DNA of 64,000 nt from Undibacterium piscinae (lineage in GTDB: Bacteria; Pseudomonadota; Gammaproteobacteria; Burkholderiales; Burkholderiaceae_D). Made by a program: the position numbers and the translations under genes. Location of the stretch: positions 1,612,001 through 1,676,000 of the forward strand of contig CP051152.1 in NCBI GenBank assembly GCA_003970805.2. The letters run 5' to 3'. How positions within the stretch are numbered: position 1 is the stretch's first letter; the number at the start of each line of letters is the position of its first letter. The notes under the pieces were generated by a model, which had not been told where the DNA came from, did no database searches, and saw nothing but the letters and a program-made list of their open reading frames with translations. Positions 10,116 to 20,067 of the stretch are shown here, in pieces.

Positions 10116-11705
10116 TCAAGTAAGGTCGTCCATCAAACTGGCATGCGGGTTTAACTTAAACGACACCCTGAAAATACATCCGGGGAACTGCGGATCCTGA
10201 TGCTGGGCGTTGTCGAGAATTTCTATCTGCGCATAGTGCTGCTGGGCGACCTCACGGACGATCGCCAGACCGAGTCCGCTGCCCTGCACATTGCTGCCGA
10301 GTATCCGGTAAAACCGTTCGAATACATGTTCGCGCTCTGCCGCCGGAATGCCTGGCCCGTTGTCTTCCACTTCCAGTATCGCCAGCGCCTGCTCTTTATT
10401 GATGGCGGTTCTGACGGTGACGCTATGGCCTTGCGGCGTATAACGGATCGCATTATCGATCAGGTTACTGAGCAATTCACGCAACATCACAGGATTGCCG
10501 AAAATGCTGATCGCCTCATCAGCCTGTTCAAAACCGAGATCGATGCGACTGGCAAACGACACTTGTATCCAATCCTGTACCGTATCGCGCGCCAGTTCCG
10601 ACAGCTCTATCAATTCCAAAGCCTGGGTCGCCGGTGCCGCATTTTCGGCACGCGCCAAACTGAGTAATTGATTGATCAAACGTGTGGCGGCTTCGGAACT
10701 CTTGGAAAGCTGAACTAGCGAACGATGAATTTCCGCCTGATCGGTCTGGCGCAATGCCAACTCCGACTGCATGCGCATACCGGCCAGTGGCGTCTTCATC
10801 TGATGCGCGGCATCAGCGATGAAGCGCTTCTGTATCGCGATGGTTTGCGACAAGCGCGCCAGCATATCGTTGAGCGAGCGCACCAGTGGCGAAATCTCTT
10901 CCGGCACCTGATACGAATCGATAGGGCTTAAGTCATCCGGTTTTCTGGCGCGTATCCGCTGTTGCAACTCAGCCAGCGGCGAAAGACCACGGCTTAAGGC
11001 AAACCAGACCAACGCCAGCGCCACCGGCAGAATAATAAACTGCGGCAAGATCACGCCTTTGATGATCTCGTTGGCGAGCACGGCACGTTTCTCCAGCGTC
11101 TCGGCAACTTGTATCAGGACCAGGCGCGGCTCGAAATTGCCGTTAACCGGATTCCCCGGACTGGCCTTATTGAGGTCGATATAACCATAGGCAATCCGTA
11201 TATCTATCCCATGCAATTTATCGTTTCTGAACACGATATTACCGGCAACGGGCTTTTCTTCCTCTACCGGCAAAGGCAGATCGCGGTCGCCGTCTATCAG
11301 TTCCCCCTGATAACCCTTGATCTGGAAATATATGTTATCGAGATCATCAGCCCGCAGGATGTCACGTGCCGGATTCGATAATTGGGTAACGACCTTACCG
11401 TCTACCTGCCTCACCTGCTGGGTTAACACCAGCACATGATCTTCCAGTGCCCGGTCAAAAGGCTGGTTGGCGATCGACTTGGCAACCAGATAGGTAATCG
11501 CAATACTCATAGGCCATAGCAATAGCAATGGCACTAGCATCCAGTCAAGGATTTCACCAAACAACGAGCGTTGAATTTTCTCCTGCGGCTGCCCATGCTG
11601 ACTGGCCTGGCTATCAATCGTGTCACCGGAGACATTTTCGGTATTGATATCAAGCTCGGCAGCAGGCACATCAAACGATACGGCGTCCCTGCTGTTTCTG
11701 ATCAT
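10116..11705 (-). CDS. Sensor histidine kinase, TctE/QseC-like
   Basis: 529-residue inner-membrane kinase. After an unusually long soluble N-terminal extension (about 50 residues) come a transmembrane helix (about 54-76), a periplasmic sensor domain of about 135 residues, a second helix (about 216-238), a HAMP-like linker, the HisKA H-box with H301 in FIADAAHQMKTPLAG, and the HATPase N-box (LLSNLIDNAIRYTP), G1 (VEDNGPGIP), F and G2 (GSGLGLAIV) boxes. Its start overlaps the response-regulator stop by 4 nt, and the symporter genes follow 13 nt downstream, so sensing and transport are probably linked. TctE acts on tricarboxylates elsewhere; the ligand here is unknown. Confidence 0.9.
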   Translation of the reverse strand: MIRNSRDAVSFDVPAAELDINTENVSGDTIDSQASQHGQPQEKIQRSLFGEILDWMLVPLLLLWPMSIAITYLVAKSIANQPFDRALEDHVLVLTQQVRQVDGKVVTQLSNPARDILRADDLDNIYFQIKGYQGELIDGDRDLPLPVEEEKPVAGNIVFRNDKLHGIDIRIAYGYIDLNKASPGNPVNGNFEPRLVLIQVAETLEKRAVLANEIIKGVILPQFIILPVALALVWFALSRGLSPLAELQQRIRARKPDDLSPIDSYQVPEEISPLVRSLNDMLARLSQTIAIQKRFIADAAHQMKTPLAGMRMQSELALRQTDQAEIHRSLVQLSKSSEAATRLINQLLSLARAENAAPATQALELIELSELARDTVQDWIQVSFASRIDLGFEQADEAISIFGNPVMLRELLSNLIDNAIRYTPQGHSVTVRTAINKEQALAILEVEDNGPGIPAAEREHVFERFYRILGSNVQGSGLGLAIVREVAQQHYAQIEILDNAQHQDPQFPGCIFRVSFKLNPHASLMDDLT

Positions 11706-12445
11706 GGAAGCTCATTATTGAGATTCGGTACCGCTGGATTGGCGGCAGGCGCGCCGTTATTCGCAGTGGCCGGTGCGGTAAAGATTTTTTCCAGGCAATA
11801 GCCAAGGCCACGGACAGTTGCGATACGCACGCCATCGACCTCGATTTTTTTCCTCAAGCGGTGCACGTAGACTTCAATCGCATTGTTACTCACTTCGTCA
11901 CCCCATTCACACAGGTGATCGACCAGCTGTTCCTTGGAGACCAGTCTGCCGGTTCTTTGCAACAAAACTTCGAGCAAGCCCAATTCACGTGCCGACAAGT
12001 CCAGCATTTGCTCATTGATATAGGCAATCCGGCCGACCTGATCATAACTGAGCGGACCATGCGTGATTAAGGCCGGACCACCGCCGGCGCCGCGACGCGT
12101 CAATGCACGGACACGGGCTTCCAGTTCCGACAGGGCAAAAGGTTTCGCCATGTAATCGTCGGCCCCCAGATCAAGGCCCTTCACGCGCTGCTCAACCGAA
12201 TCGGCTGCAGTCAGTATCAGGACAGGCAAATGCGAATTGCGGGCGCGCAAGCGGCGCAGCACTTCCAGTCCGCTCAATTTGGGCAAACCCAGATCGAGTA
12301 TCAGTAAATCAAAATCCTGGGTGGACAGTGCCGTGTCTGCCTCCTGGCCATTGCTCACGCAATCAGTGGCATAGCCAGATTGTCTGAGTGAGCGGGTCAA
12401 GCCATCAGCAAGTACGCTATCGTCTTCCGCGAGCAAAATACGCAT
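11702..12445 (-). CDS. OmpR-family response regulator, TctD/QseB-like
   Basis: 247 residues. The receiver domain has acidic pocket E7/D8/D9, phospho-acceptor D51 in LLILDLGLPKLSG, the Thr of LILTAADS and the Lys of MAKPF. A winged-helix Trans_reg_C domain follows (about 125-225) with VSKEQLVDHLCEWGDEVSNN and VYVHRLRKKIE. A low-complexity Ala/Asn/Pro tail of about 25 residues at the C-terminus is unusual. It is the first gene of a minus-strand operon with the kinase and symporter genes. Translation of the kinase is coupled through ATGA (11702-11705). Confidence 0.92.
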   Translation of the reverse strand: MRILLAEDDSVLADGLTRSLRQSGYATDCVSNGQEADTALSTQDFDLLILDLGLPKLSGLEVLRRLRARNSHLPVLILTAADSVEQRVKGLDLGADDYMAKPFALSELEARVRALTRRGAGGGPALITHGPLSYDQVGRIAYINEQMLDLSARELGLLEVLLQRTGRLVSKEQLVDHLCEWGDEVSNNAIEVYVHRLRKKIEVDGVRIATVRGLGYCLEKIFTAPATANNGAPAANPAVPNLNNELP

Positions 12446-12820
12446 GGGTGTTAATTTTCTGGCCTAGCCGTGTCAAAGTCTTGATTACAGTATTCTTATT
12501 TTTCATCTCAACCGCTCCCGGCCAACACAAAAAAGCGCAGCGGAACAATCTGAGAAATCATTCTAGTTTACTAGTAAATCGCGGTTTTACTCAGCTGCAA
12601 ATAGGCTAAGTGATAAATATTCATGCGTTCAGTTGCCTGCACAAGATTTTCTGTCGCATTTTCAGTGACAAGTTCCCGGCTTATGCAGGGCTTGGGACTA
12701 CAGTCGCCGCAGAAGTAAGCGCGGAACAAGCAAACTTCAACGATAGCAAGCGCCGGCCTGAACCATGCTCAGATGCAAAATCAGATTTTGAAATCCCATT
12801 CAAAATCACCAACGGGCATG
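12446..12820. other. Intergenic region upstream of the two-component operon
   Basis: About 375 bp without a supported gene; short frames on both strands lack family features. It should hold the minus-strand promoter of the response-regulator operon and leads into the palindromic element at 12821. Confidence 0.4.
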
Positions 12821-12891
12821 CCCGGGAGGCAATATCCACGCTGCTTTGCCGGTAGCCTGCCTGGACAGGCGCATGGATATTGCCTCCCGGG
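12821..12891. repeat. Intergenic palindromic element, copy B
   Basis: An 18-bp perfect inverted repeat: CCCGGGAGGCAATATCCA at 12821-12838 and its reverse complement at 12874-12891. The loop contains CCTGGACAGGCGC, shared with copy C at 30792-30853. GGCATGCCC borders both copies on the left. Confidence 0.7.
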
Positions 12892-13055
12892 CCGGGCAAA
12901 AACGGCGATTAGGTTCCGGGCATGAGGTTCTGAACATAAGCCCCGCCGGGATAGCGCCTGTTGAATTTTGCATCAGCAACATCGCGGCATCAGCGGCATC
13001 AGCGGTATACTGTGACCAGGAAAATTACCGCCAATGCAGGCCACCAAAGAAGACC

Positions 13056-13833
13056 ATGACCATTACCATCAACGAAGAGCTACGCGCTTACATCGATCCC
13101 TTAACCGTCAACGAGTATCAGGCACTGGAGCGCAGCATCTTGGCCGAAGGTTGCCGTGACGCCCTGGTACTCTGGGGCGAAGTGCTGATAGACGGACATA
13201 ATCGTTACGCGATTTGCCAAAAACATGGAATAGAGTTTTAAAACCGTACAAAATACCCGTTTCAACAGCATAGAAGACGTCATGCTGTGGATGATAGACA
13301 ATCACCTGGCGCGCCGCAGCGTCTCTGATTTTCAGCGCGGCGTGCTCGCCCTGCGCAAAAAGGAAATCGTCGCATCGCGCCTCAGGCAAACGGAAGAGCC
13401 AATTGCCGGCGACAGCCCTGCGGCCGAAGTGCCATCCAAGCAAACCCGTGAAGAAGTCGCCAAAATTGCCGGTATCAGTAGTAATGCCATCACTCAGATA
13501 GAAAAAATCCAGCGTGCGGCAACCCCGGAATTAGTCGAGGCGGTACGCTCAGGCACTATCTCTATCAATGCAGCCGCGACCGTGGCTTCATTGCCTGGCG
13601 ACCAGCAAGTGGCGGCGGTGGCCGGCGGAAAAAAGGAATTGCAGCAAGCGGCCAAGCAAGTACGTGAAATGCGCTCGGCGAATCAAGCCAGCAAGCCTCG
13701 CGAAGAAAAGCCGGCACCAACTCTAAGCGAGGCCGATGAAAAAATGGCTGCACTGGTGTCAGAAAACAATTCTTTAAAAGCACAAGTGGCCGAATTGACC
13801 TTAGCGCTCAAGGCGGCACGCGAAGCTGGCTAA
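13056..13833 (+). pseudogene. ParB-N-like DNA-binding protein, +1 frameshift
   Basis: The first frame (13056-13241, 61 residues) carries a ParB/Spo0J N-terminal domain start, with ILAEGCRDALVLWGEVLIDGHNRY containing the GHNR box. It stops at a TTTTAAAA run. Removing one T at 13236-13239 continues as FKTVQNTRFNSIEDVMLWM into the second frame (to 13833), which supplies LARRSVSDFQRGVLALRKK, a helix-turn-helix (REEVAKIAGISSNAITQIEKI) and a C-terminal coiled coil. The span is 778 nt, one over a multiple of three. Intact it would be a 258-residue KorB/ParB-like protein. It may be a pseudogene or a sequencing error. No ParA partner is next to it. Confidence 0.78.
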
Positions 13834-13999
13834 TTGACCTGCGAATGCCAGCGCCTCTGATATCACTCAAGCGGCTCTTGATAAATTTAATTTCGCCCAT
13901 AATTGAGTGCGAGATTTTCATGAATTACCCGAATTACCCAAGATAGTCGAATACCAATCGTTTATTTCTTCATACATACTCATAGATAGGAACCATCCC

Positions 14000-14743
14000 A
14001 TGGTCATTAGCGTCAACGGCACTGAAATCACTGAAGCCAATATCGCCGCAGAAATCGCTCTCGCCGTCGCTGCCGGCCAACCGGAAGGCGATGAACTGCG
14101 CGATGGCGCAATCCAGGAACTGATTTTACGCAAACTCATGCTCGATGAAGCCGCACGTCTGGGCATCAGCACCGCCAGCGATGAAGAAACCGTCGGCACC
14201 CTGCTCGATCAGGAAGTCGATTTTGAAGATGCCGATGAAGCGACCGCACGCGCTTTTTACGATCAGAATCCAGCCAATTTCGTCCAAGGTGAAATGGCCG
14301 CTGCCAGCCATATCCTGTTTTCCATCAATGATGCGGCTAGCGCAGGTCTGGTAAAAGCCAAGGCCGAAGGCGTATTGGAGCAAGTACAATCAAATCCTGC
14401 ACAATTCGCCACTCTGGCACGCGAACACTCGACCTGCCCTTCAGGTCAGGAAGGCGGCGCATTAGGTAAATTCGGCCGTGGCCAGATGGTTCCTGAATTT
14501 GAAGCGGCGGTATTTAGCACCGCGCCTGGTGAAATCGCTCCGGGTTTGATCGAAACCCAGTTCGGTTATCACATCATTCAAGTGACGGAACGCGAAAGCG
14601 GTGAAGCGGTTAGCTATGATGACGTCAAAGAAAGACTGCAAGAATTTTTGACTGACATGGCTGGCCGTAAAGCGACCCACGCTTACCTGGCAAAACTATT
14701 GGCGGCAGCCAAAGTTGAGGGATATCAATTCCCGGTATTTTAA
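14000..14743 (+). CDS. Parvulin-type peptidyl-prolyl cis-trans isomerase
   Basis: 247 residues. ATG 14000 is preceded by AGG (13988-13990) at a good distance; a longer frame from 13907 has no such site. The N-terminal half is a helical SurA/PpiC-like chaperone region (ITEANIAAEIALAVAA, LRDGAIQELILRKLML). The C-terminal rotamase domain has ASHILFSI, FATLAREHSTCPSGQEGGALGKFGRGQMVPEF split over the active-site strand, PGEIAPGLIETQFGYHIIQV and the final helix. I see no signal peptide, so it is either cytoplasmic or exported by an atypical route. It assists folding by isomerising Xaa-Pro bonds. A strong terminator follows. Confidence 0.9.
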   Translation: MVISVNGTEITEANIAAEIALAVAAGQPEGDELRDGAIQELILRKLMLDEAARLGISTASDEETVGTLLDQEVDFEDADEATARAFYDQNPANFVQGEMAAASHILFSINDAASAGLVKAKAEGVLEQVQSNPAQFATLAREHSTCPSGQEGGALGKFGRGQMVPEFEAAVFSTAPGEIAPGLIETQFGYHIIQVTERESGEAVSYDDVKERLQEFLTDMAGRKATHAYLAKLLAAAKVEGYQFPVF

Positions 14744-14790
14744 AAAAGTACGCGGCGCTGACCTGATCAGCGCCTGATGCCGTCGTCATA

Positions 14791-14826
14791 CAAAAAAGCG
14801 GGGAGAAAATTCTCCCCGCTTTTTTT
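14791..14826. terminator. Rho-independent terminator (usable in both directions)
   Basis: The 9-bp GC-rich stem GCGGGGAGA (14798-14806) pairs with TCTCCCCGC across a 4-nt loop, with an A-run before and a T-run after. It sits between the convergent parvulin and MscS genes. Confidence 0.9.
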
Positions 14827-14835
14827 ACGCTTTGT

Positions 14836-16485
14836 TTAATTTGTGTCGCTATCCTTAGCCGGAGCCCTATGCCAATCCGCTTTGGCCACCAGCTTTTCTT
14901 GAGCGGGATCGCCCAGATAATGCGGCGACATAATCTGAACGCCATATTCATTAAACACATCCTGAATATTCGCATGCAGCAAATTCATCACCTCGGCACG
15001 CGGTCGCGGTTCACTAGGCACCGCCTGGCATATCAGCAGGTACTCAGGATAGAAATCCGATAGTGCCGTCTGAAATACCTTGGGCGCCGGTGTAACGAGC
15101 ACACCGGGCGTACGCAATGCCGCTTCTATCAGCATCGCATGTACCTGTCGCCAAGGCGTGTCGTAACCGATAGTGACTTTGGTGTCGACCACAAAGCCCG
15201 GGCCCTGCACCACTCTCGAATAATTTTTAGTGACGTTACCGAGTACCAATGAGTTTGGCAGCGTTAGCTCTACGCCCATGCCGTTACGTATACGAGTGGT
15301 AAACATGCCCAAGTCCGTGATGGTGCCCTCATTCCCGCTGACGTGGATAAATTCACCTTTGCGATAGATGCGCGAGTACGTCAGGATCAAGCCACTGGCG
15401 GCCTGGCCGATCAGACTTGATGCGCCCAGCGAAATCATCAAGCCAACCAGCACGGAGACGCCCTTGAATGCCTCCGTTCCGGCACCGGGCAAATACGGGT
15501 AAGCCATTGCCAGCGCAAACAACCAGACCGCCACATTGGCGATGCGCCGGGTCGGTGGCACCAGATCAGCATCAAGCCAGGAGACATGCAAACTTTTATT
15601 GGCAATTTTATCGAAAAATGTGCTGAGCCCTTGAGTGACTATACGTGCCAGGAAAAAAATCACGAATGCAGTAAACAAATCCGGAATCGCTTTCAGAATC
15701 GCACTACCTAGCGTAATTACCAAACCAAGCAAATAGGCATTAAGCTGCTCGCCCCATGGGCGGGTAAACGGAAATTGTGACATCAAAAAACTCAGCCATT
15801 GATAGCTAAGCAGGAAAATCACTATCCATGAAAAAAGCTGAAGCAAGCGATGCAACACCCATAAGATACGTTCGCGGTGCACCAACCTGGCTTGCACTAC
15901 ATGAAGCTTATCCATACGTGCACCGACAAACGACAGTATCCGTGCTTCCACTACGTTACGGGCACGCAACACCAACCAAACCAGACCAGCGTAAAGCATG
16001 CTCGCCAAAACGGCATAGGCTGCCGCATGCAGCATGCTTTCCAGGCTGCGGCTTTCCTGGGTTTCCTTCACCACCGTATTGAGTCTGGCAACGGCTTCAT
16101 TGGCGATCCCCTCCAGAGTCTCCTGCTGAAATTTATCGACGTCGTCCGGCGAAATATAGAAACTGCCGGCGCCGTCAATTTGTATCAGCATGCCCGGCGG
16201 CATGGCAAACGCTGTCACCGTATGATGACCGGAAGGACTTAACTGCTGCTCAATGCGGCGCTGCGCACGTTTGACACGTTCGGCTGGCTCTATTCCAAGT
16301 ACCGACGCACGAAAATTAATGATGTCCCGGTTAAAGACGCTTAAGCTAGTTTCCTTGATCTTATGCCCTGTCTGCGCATCTGGCGAAGCCTCAAGGTCAG
16401 CAGCAAGAATAGGCGAAGAGTAAATCAGTACAGACATTAGCATGCACACGATTAAAAAAAGTCGGGTAAACATCATATTGAGCAT
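14836..16485 (-). CDS. MscS-family mechanosensitive ion channel
   Basis: 549 residues. The N-terminus is a signal peptide (FLIVCMLMSVLIYSSPILAA). A periplasmic region of about 125 residues precedes four or more transmembrane helices between about 155 and 370. The MscS pore and beta domain follow: GVSVLVGLMISLGASSLIGQAASGLI, then YSRIYRKGEFIHVSGNEGTI and LTLPNSLVLGNVTKNYSR. This releases solutes under osmotic downshift. The periplasmic extension makes it longer than E. coli MscS (286 residues) and like larger YbdG/YnaI-type paralogues. It is convergent with the parvulin gene. Confidence 0.9.
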   Translation of the reverse strand: MLNMMFTRLFLIVCMLMSVLIYSSPILAADLEASPDAQTGHKIKETSLSVFNRDIINFRASVLGIEPAERVKRAQRRIEQQLSPSGHHTVTAFAMPPGMLIQIDGAGSFYISPDDVDKFQQETLEGIANEAVARLNTVVKETQESRSLESMLHAAAYAVLASMLYAGLVWLVLRARNVVEARILSFVGARMDKLHVVQARLVHRERILWVLHRLLQLFSWIVIFLLSYQWLSFLMSQFPFTRPWGEQLNAYLLGLVITLGSAILKAIPDLFTAFVIFFLARIVTQGLSTFFDKIANKSLHVSWLDADLVPPTRRIANVAVWLFALAMAYPYLPGAGTEAFKGVSVLVGLMISLGASSLIGQAASGLILTYSRIYRKGEFIHVSGNEGTITDLGMFTTRIRNGMGVELTLPNSLVLGNVTKNYSRVVQGPGFVVDTKVTIGYDTPWRQVHAMLIEAALRTPGVLVTPAPKVFQTALSDFYPEYLLICQAVPSEPRPRAEVMNLLHANIQDVFNEYGVQIMSPHYLGDPAQEKLVAKADWHRAPAKDSDTN

Positions 16486-16727
16486 TTCATGAGAAGGGGA
16501 AAAGGCTACTTACTTCAACCTCGATTTACGCTAGCCATAGTGAAACTAGGGCGGTAATCAGTGAAAGAATTATTTTATTATCATTCAAGTATTTCGGTTG
16601 ATATTTTTTCTACATACTTTGCTTTATTCAAGGCAATGCGCGACTACCCACTAGCAAAAACCAACTGAAAAAAACACTGATCGCAAAGCCTCTCTATAAT
16701 CGGGATCTCTTTAACCGAAAGGACATC

Positions 16728-17237
16728 ATGAATCACGCTATGTACGCCACCTCCATTCCTGTTTTCAAGCAAATGCTAAACAGCTTGCAAGCGATCTTAA
16801 TCAAAGCAGAGCAACACGCTACGGCAAAAAATATCGATGCCGCTGTTTTCCTGCAAGCGCGTCTGAGTCCGGATATGTTCCCGCTGGCGCGTCAGGTGCA
16901 AATCGCGGCTGATTTCGCCAAGGGTGTCTCAGCGCGTCTGGCCGGAGTCGCCGTGCCGGAGTATGAAGACAATGAAGTAAGTTTTAGTGATTTGTGTGAT
17001 CGCCTGAGTAAGACTCTGGCTTTTATCGATACTCTTGAGGCCGCGCAATTTGAAGGCAGCGAAACACGTGAAATCGTCTTACGTCCGGGCACGCCTAAAG
17101 AAAAAAAATTGTCTGGCTCAGCCTATCTGCTCAGTTATGGCTTGCCACAATTTTTCTTTCACGTAACGACTGCTTACGGGATCTTGCGCCATCAAGGTGT
17201 AGAACTAGGCAAACGTGACTACATGGGAATATATTAA
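16728..17237 (+). CDS. DUF1993 family protein
   Basis: 169 residues, from an ATG preceded by GAAAGGAC. The whole length matches the DUF1993 pattern, a helical-bundle fold related to DinB-like proteins. It begins YATSIPVFKQMLNSL, has LSPDMFPLARQVQIAADFAKG in two adjoining blocks, then a central EVSFSDLCDRLSKTLAFI, and ends FFFHVTTAYGILRHQGVELGKRDYMG. The conserved His/Asp positions are kept. The biochemical role is unknown for the family. Monocistronic, with AT-rich flanks. Confidence 0.88.
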   Translation: MNHAMYATSIPVFKQMLNSLQAILIKAEQHATAKNIDAAVFLQARLSPDMFPLARQVQIAADFAKGVSARLAGVAVPEYEDNEVSFSDLCDRLSKTLAFIDTLEAAQFEGSETREIVLRPGTPKEKKLSGSAYLLSYGLPQFFFHVTTAYGILRHQGVELGKRDYMGIY

Positions 17238-17518
17238 ATATGGCTTGCGCCATACTATTTCGAACCAAATCAAGCATAGAATCGATATAAACAATTCAAA
17301 TAATTTTAGCAATTTAATGGAAATATTTAATTAGCCTGTAAAATAGTCGAAAACAATTTCATTAAAAGCAACTATTTTTAACAATAAAGCAACACCAAAA
17401 AAATGCTCGCTTGCTTTTGAAATAAAAAAAATACACACTGGTAACAGTTATTTTTCATGCTCAAAACATGAAGGATAACTTTACCTTTTTTGTCATATCA
17501 ACCTTCTAGAGCGAAGTC
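17238..17518. other. AT-rich intergenic region
   Basis: About 280 bp rich in A and T with no gene or strong hairpin. It probably holds the promoter of the DUF2726 gene. Confidence 0.4.
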
Positions 17519-18334
17519 ATGTTTTCTCGCCTGCTAAAGAAAAACAAAGCCGCCATTCCGGTTTACGAAGAAAAGCGCTTCTTCCTCCATGAGGATGAGA
17601 TTTTCTACGGCCGTCTGCGTCGCGCATTACCGAATTGCTATATTTTCCCCAAGGTGGAACTGTCGTCATTAATGGATCCGGTTAGCCTCAGCCATAAACA
17701 GCGCATGGCTGAACTTGAACTGCTGCAAGGCCGCAAAGTAGATTACGCCATTTTTGATGCGAGCTTGGCCTTGCTGTGCGTAATAGAACTTACTACGCAA
17801 GAAGCAGTGGATGAAAATGAGATCAGCAATGCCGACCTCCTGAAAAGTGCAGGAATCAAGCGCATACGCTGGAATCAGAGCCCACTGCCCTCTTCCGATC
17901 AGATATTGAGAACACTGGCGCCATTTTCCTCACTGGAGTCGCCACGACCAGACATTGCCGCCAGCACCATCATTAAAACCTCCTACGTCGATTCACCCAA
18001 GAGCCTCGACACAGTACAGGTCATGTATCAAGCAGATCCGGAACCAAGCAATATCATGGGTCTCTCGGTAGCGGCTCTGGAAAAGCTTACCCCCAATGGC
18101 TTGCTGAAGACTCGCTATCCGCACGTATGGCAGCGCATCTGCTTATTCGCCAGCGAACCCAAGCATTTGAAAAAATATCTGGCCTCATTGTTCCTGCAAG
18201 ATCGTGGCGTCGAGCGTGCTGGCTTCCCGGCCGAAGTGATCAAGGAGATCACCGATATTCAAGGCGAGAACGAACGCTTCTTGCAGATATCCATGCCGCG
18301 CACCACATGGGATACCACCTTCATCAATCGCTAG
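17519..18334 (+). CDS. DUF2726 domain protein
   Basis: 271 residues. Residues about 20-135 match the DUF2726 pattern: a helix with FYGRLRRALPNCYIFPKVELSSL, then RKVDYAIFDASLALLCVIEL, in which D and the E of VIEL could form a restriction-endonuclease-like core, and then LLKSAGIKRIRW. This domain is often found fused to topoisomerase-type zinc ribbons or helicases, but here the C-terminal half (about 140-271) is unassigned and helical. It is cytoplasmic. A nucleic-acid-linked role is inferred only from the family. Confidence 0.75.
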   Translation: MFSRLLKKNKAAIPVYEEKRFFLHEDEIFYGRLRRALPNCYIFPKVELSSLMDPVSLSHKQRMAELELLQGRKVDYAIFDASLALLCVIELTTQEAVDENEISNADLLKSAGIKRIRWNQSPLPSSDQILRTLAPFSSLESPRPDIAASTIIKTSYVDSPKSLDTVQVMYQADPEPSNIMGLSVAALEKLTPNGLLKTRYPHVWQRICLFASEPKHLKKYLASLFLQDRGVERAGFPAEVIKEITDIQGENERFLQISMPRTTWDTTFINR

Positions 18335-18519
18335 GGAAAACCTCCCCGGTGCCCTTCCCTCAGTTCGCCGGAGCAGAAGGGTAATGATGCGCAGACAAAT
18401 TGCTGCTGTCAGCGCCTCAGCATTTGAGCTGCATCAGAATACGCCGCCATCAAATGGATGGCAAACTGAACAATGTATGTCATGCTAAACGCCTGATTTC
18501 CATTTTCACCTCAGTATTC

Positions 18520-19077
18520 ATGTCTACGCCGCCTTTCTTTCCGCTATTACTGACCAAAAATTTTCTGCTACGAAAAATCGAAGCGTCAGACATCACTCAG
18601 ATATTCAGGGGTTTATCCAATCCCAGAATTACCGAGTACTATGGAGTTTCCTACGAAGATCTGGAATCGACCCGGGCCCAGATGACCTGGTATCGCGATA
18701 TTGTTGAGGCTCAGAGCGGCATCTGGTGGGCAATCTGCACCACACAAGAACCGGCTAAGCTTTTGGGGACTTGCGGATTTTACGAACACGACAAAGACAA
18801 CCGCAATACCGACATGGGTTACTGGCTACAGGAAGAATGCTGGGGTCAACGTATCATGTACGAATGTCTGCCGGCAATTTTGGAATATGCATTCATCCAC
18901 ATGAATATCCATAGGGTAGAAGCGGAAGTCGAGCCAGAAAATATTGCCAGCAGCAAGCTGTTACGCAAGCTCGGCTTCAGTCTCGAAGGAAGGCGCAGAC
19001 AGTGCGGATGGAAAACCGATCGCTTTGTTGACCTTGAATATTACTCTCTACTAAGTAATGAATTCAATAAGCAATGA
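18520..19077 (+). CDS. GNAT-family N-acetyltransferase (RimJ/RimL-like)
   Basis: 185 residues from ATG 18520. The upstream ATG at 18400 would add about 40 residues with no domain match. The protein starts at the typical LLTKNFLLRKIEASDITQIF strand-helix, has LLGTCGFYEHDKDNRNTDMGYWL leading into the acetyl-CoA pyrophosphate loop region (QEECWGQRIMYE) and NIASSKLLRKLGFSLEGRRR, the conserved N...S..LL.KLGF block of RimJ/RimL acetyltransferases. It probably acetylates a protein N-terminus or small amine. The substrate is not predictable. Confidence 0.88.
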   Translation: MSTPPFFPLLLTKNFLLRKIEASDITQIFRGLSNPRITEYYGVSYEDLESTRAQMTWYRDIVEAQSGIWWAICTTQEPAKLLGTCGFYEHDKDNRNTDMGYWLQEECWGQRIMYECLPAILEYAFIHMNIHRVEAEVEPENIASSKLLRKLGFSLEGRRRQCGWKTDRFVDLEYYSLLSNEFNKQ

Positions 19078-19128
19078 AATAGAGGGGCAAGCGAACTGTG
19101 CATTAGCCATTCAGATTACCCCGTTTTT

Positions 19129-19773
19129 TTACAAATCCGGCTGCATTAAATGACCGAGTTTACTAACTTTAGTATTTAAATAACGCTCATTGTATTGATT
19201 GCGTTCAATAATCAGGGGGATATGCTCTTCCACCCGTATCTGCATGCCGGTCATGGCAGCGATCTTGCGCGGGTTATTCGTCATCAGGCGCAAGGAACTG
19301 ATACCAAGGTGTTTGAGCATAGGTTCGCATAGGCTATAGCTGCGCAAATCAGCGGCAAAACCGAGTTGTTGATTCGCCTCTACGGTATCTGCGCCCTGAT
19401 CTTGCAAACGATAGGCATGTACTTTATTGAGCAGGCCTATGCCGCGCCCTTCCTGACGCAGATACAGCAAGGCGCCACGGCCTTCCTTGGCGATTTTTTG
19501 CATCGCCATTTCCAGCTGAGGACCGCAATCACAGCGCTGGCTAAATAAGGCGTCGCCTGTCAGGCATTCTGAATGCAATCTTGCCAGCACCGGTTTGCCA
19601 TCGGCGACATCACCGAGCGTGAGGGCGATATGCTCCTTACCGGTTGCCAACTCCACGAAGGCATGCATCTCGAAAGTGGCCCAGGTCGTCGGCAACTTAC
19701 AGGAAGTGACGTATTCCAGTGCTTGATCTTGGCTACTTGCTGGCAGGTCCTTACTAGGCATAACAATTCTCAC
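19129..19773 (-). CDS. ribA: GTP cyclohydrolase II
   Basis: 214 residues, full length for RibA. It opens the GTP ring to give 2,5-diamino-6-ribosylamino-4(3H)-pyrimidinone 5'-phosphate, formate and pyrophosphate, the first step of riboflavin synthesis. It has the zinc-binding cysteines in [20 protein letters not shown], the GTP-binding [11 protein letters not shown] block, and [15 protein letters not shown]. It stands alone here rather than fused to RibB. A run of 14-bp tandem repeats lies just upstream. Confidence 0.95.
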   Translation of the reverse strand: MRIVMPSKDLPASSQDQALEYVTSCKLPTTWATFEMHAFVELATGKEHIALTLGDVADGKPVLARLHSECLTGDALFSQRCDCGPQLEMAMQKIAKEGRGALLYLRQEGRGIGLLNKVHAYRLQDQGADTVEANQQLGFAADLRSYSLCEPMLKHLGISSLRLMTNNPRKIAAMTGMQIRVEEHIPLIIERNQYNERYLNTKVSKLGHLMQPDL

Positions 19774-19806
19774 GGATTCTTTTTGGGGTCGGTTAATACT
19801 ATTTTT

Positions 19807-19894
19807 GAAGCACTACTTTTAAAGCACTGCTTTTAAAACACTGCTTTTGAAACACTGCTTTTAAAACACTACTTTTGAAACACTGTTTTTGAAA
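19807..19894. repeat. 14-bp tandem repeat, six copies, upstream of ribA
   Basis: Six consecutive units of CACTGCTTTTRAAR with minor variation (cactactttt, cactgctttt, cactgttttt) begin about 35 bp before the ribA start and occupy its likely promoter region. The alternating A and T tracts repeat every 14 bp. Confidence 0.85.
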
Positions 19895-20067
19895 CTTCAC
19901 TGACAAACATCGAATATAAGAAATACCTGTTTGACAGCCATAGTATAAACGACTGGAGCGAGTCTGGCCAAAGCGGCGCGAACGGTCGTCCTATTTTGTT
20001 TGATATTCAAAGTTATCTATGGGCATTACTCAGAAATACAAGCTACCCCAACAGGATGACGCAAAAT

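Noticed and set aside
12846..13055. Upstream extension of the ParB-like gene
   Set aside because: It runs through palindrome copy B; the ParB homology begins at ATG 13056.
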